Assembly (NCBI GenBank): GCA_025463965.1
Contig: JAODBN010000171.1
Location: 1 to 10,197 of the forward strand
Reading direction: 5' to 3'
DNA length: 10,197 nucleotides
DNA from: Acidimicrobiaceae bacterium
GTDB lineage: Bacteria > Actinomycetota > Acidimicrobiia > Acidimicrobiales > Bog-793
The notes beneath the pieces were generated by a model that was given only the letters and a program-made list of their open reading frames with translations, was not told the DNA's origin and did not search any database. How positions within the stretch are numbered: the stretch's first letter is position 1; each line of letters opens with the position of its first letter. This document shows, in pieces, positions 9,547 to 10,197 of the stretch. A program made the translations under genes and the position numbers.

Positions 9547-9552
9547 AGCCTA
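9547..9552 (-). promoter_or_regulatory. Putative -10 element for the aminotransferase/amidase pair
   Basis: On the minus strand this reads TAGGCT (TANNNT), 7 nt before GTG 9539. The mRNA could therefore begin at the start codon. If it is the real promoter, the alternative TTG start at 9572 would lie outside the transcript. No convincing -35 at normal spacing was found. Confidence 0.4.
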
Positions 9553-9654
9553 ATGCTGACGGGCCTTTGCAAGCCGACGCGAGAGACTGGCCCCGTGGCA
9601 GCGCGAGGTCCGAGGAGTCATCGGGGTGCCGGCCGCCCGGAAGGCTCGACGCAG

Positions 9655-10197
9655 GTGAACGACGACGATGCTCGCCTTCTGGCGGCGCCGAGCGAGGTCG
9701 CGGCGCAGGTCGTGGCGTTCTGCCGGCAGCAGCTCGAAAGACCAGTCACCGACGACGTCGCTGTTCTCGCCGGAGGCACCTACAACCGCGTGCTCTCGAT
9801 CACCGAGGCTGACGGCACCGCGTCCGTCCTGAAGATCGCACCGCCTCCCGGCACTCCTGCACTCACCTACGAGCGCGGCCTGCTCGCCGCGGAGGCAAGC
9901 TTCGACCGTTTGGCCGCCACTGCGCCCGGCCGAGCGCCAGTTCCCGAGGTGCTCGCGGGCGGGCGCTCGGAACTGCTCGACGGGCGTGACTACCTGCTCA
10001 TGTCGCATCTGCGCGGCGCGCCTCTCCCCCAGCTTCCTCTTGGCTCGCACGAGGACCGGTGTTCGGTGCGCCGCCACTTGGAGCCGCCGTGGCGGCCCTA
10101 CACCGGATGGAGCTGTCCGAGGATCACTTCGTTTATCCCGGCCGACCGGATCTCTGCGCTCCTTCCTGGGAGGAAGCGTTCGAAGCGATGCTCGAGG
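9655..10197 (+). CDS. Aminoglycoside phosphotransferase (APH)-fold kinase, 5' part, with an apparent frameshift near 10080
   Basis: This is the N-terminal part of a small-molecule kinase of the APH/choline-kinase fold; the catalytic-loop half lies beyond the window. From GTG 9655 (GGAAGG 10 nt upstream) it shows a nucleotide loop LAGGTYNRVLS (39-49), the ATP-binding lysine K60 in SVLKIAP, a helix-C glutamate E80 in AAEASF and the hinge DYLLMSHL (112-119). Family-like sequence stops at VRRHL (138-142). The frame stays open to the edge but reads as Arg/Pro/Ser-rich noise. In the frame beginning at 10080 the text continues as GAAVAALHRMEL, then DLCAPSWEEAFEAMLE, which is the normal continuation. 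One missing G in the TTGGAG at 10078-10083 explains it, either as a real mutation or as an assembly error near a contig end. GTG 9595 is an alternative start (20 residues more). The substrate is unknown; resistance should not be assumed. Confidence 0.8.
   Translation, partial: MNDDDARLLAAPSEVAAQVVAFCRQQLERPVTDDVAVLAGGTYNRVLSITEADGTASVLKIAPPPGTPALTYERGLLAAEASFDRLAATAPGRAPVPEVLAGGRSELLDGRDYLLMSHLRGAPLPQLPLGSHEDRCSVRRHLEPPWRPYTGWSCPRITSFIPADRISALLPGRKRSKRCSR

Noticed and set aside
10075..10090. Programmed -1 ribosomal frameshifting in the phosphotransferase
   Set aside because: There is no slippery X-XXY-YYZ heptamer at the junction, and the family is not known to use frameshifting. A one-base indel is simpler.

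Overview
The window is high-GC DNA, densely coded, with many GTG starts, 4-nt gene overlaps and probable leaderless starts. These traits, plus an acidic protein resembling the actinobacterial DUF5709 family, point to an actinobacterium (Actinomycetota). An Acidimicrobiia-like soil or aquatic lineage is a guess, and nothing here allows a finer placement. Both ends cut through genes, as at contig edges. I see no RNA genes, insertion sequences, CRISPR arrays or phage genes.

Left half (1-6055): a sugar-responsive locus. A LacI-family regulator and an Opp/Dpp-type ABC importer (permease B, permease C, ATPase D, the last running off the left edge) form a tight minus-strand operon with gaps of 8 nt, 0 nt and a 4-nt overlap. 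A GH1 beta-glucosidase is divergently transcribed. The gap between regulator and glucosidase holds two identical copies of a perfect palindrome, TAAGCGCTTA, with centres 21 bp apart. This is the expected form of a paired LacI-family operator. I read the locus as uptake and intracellular hydrolysis of a beta-glucoside or short beta-linked oligosaccharide, with the importer drawn from the 'peptide' transporter family. No substrate-binding protein lies in the window.

Middle (6080-7573): a small acidic DUF5709-like protein on the minus strand, then divergently a secreted protein with one complete FKBP-type peptidyl-prolyl isomerase domain and a second, degenerate FKBP-like domain. The secreted protein is probably translated from a leaderless mRNA.

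Right (7558-9539): a minus-strand, translationally coupled pair of a class I/II aminotransferase (YbdL / mycobacterial DapC-like) and a YafV/Nit2-like omega-amidase of the nitrilase superfamily. Together they match the glutamine transaminase - omega-amidase pathway, in which alpha-ketoglutaramate left by glutamine-dependent transamination is hydrolysed to 2-oxoglutarate. The amidase overlaps the convergent FKBP gene by 16 bp.

Right edge (9655-10197): the start of an aminoglycoside-phosphotransferase-fold kinase. Its reading frame breaks at about 10080, and restoring one G rejoins the family sequence.

I do not see a clearly new biological system. The points most worth a second look are the beta-glucosidase/Opp-transporter regulon with its twin operators, the probable CTG start of the regulator, the coupled aminotransferase/omega-amidase pair, the degenerate tandem FKBP protein and the frameshift at the right edge.
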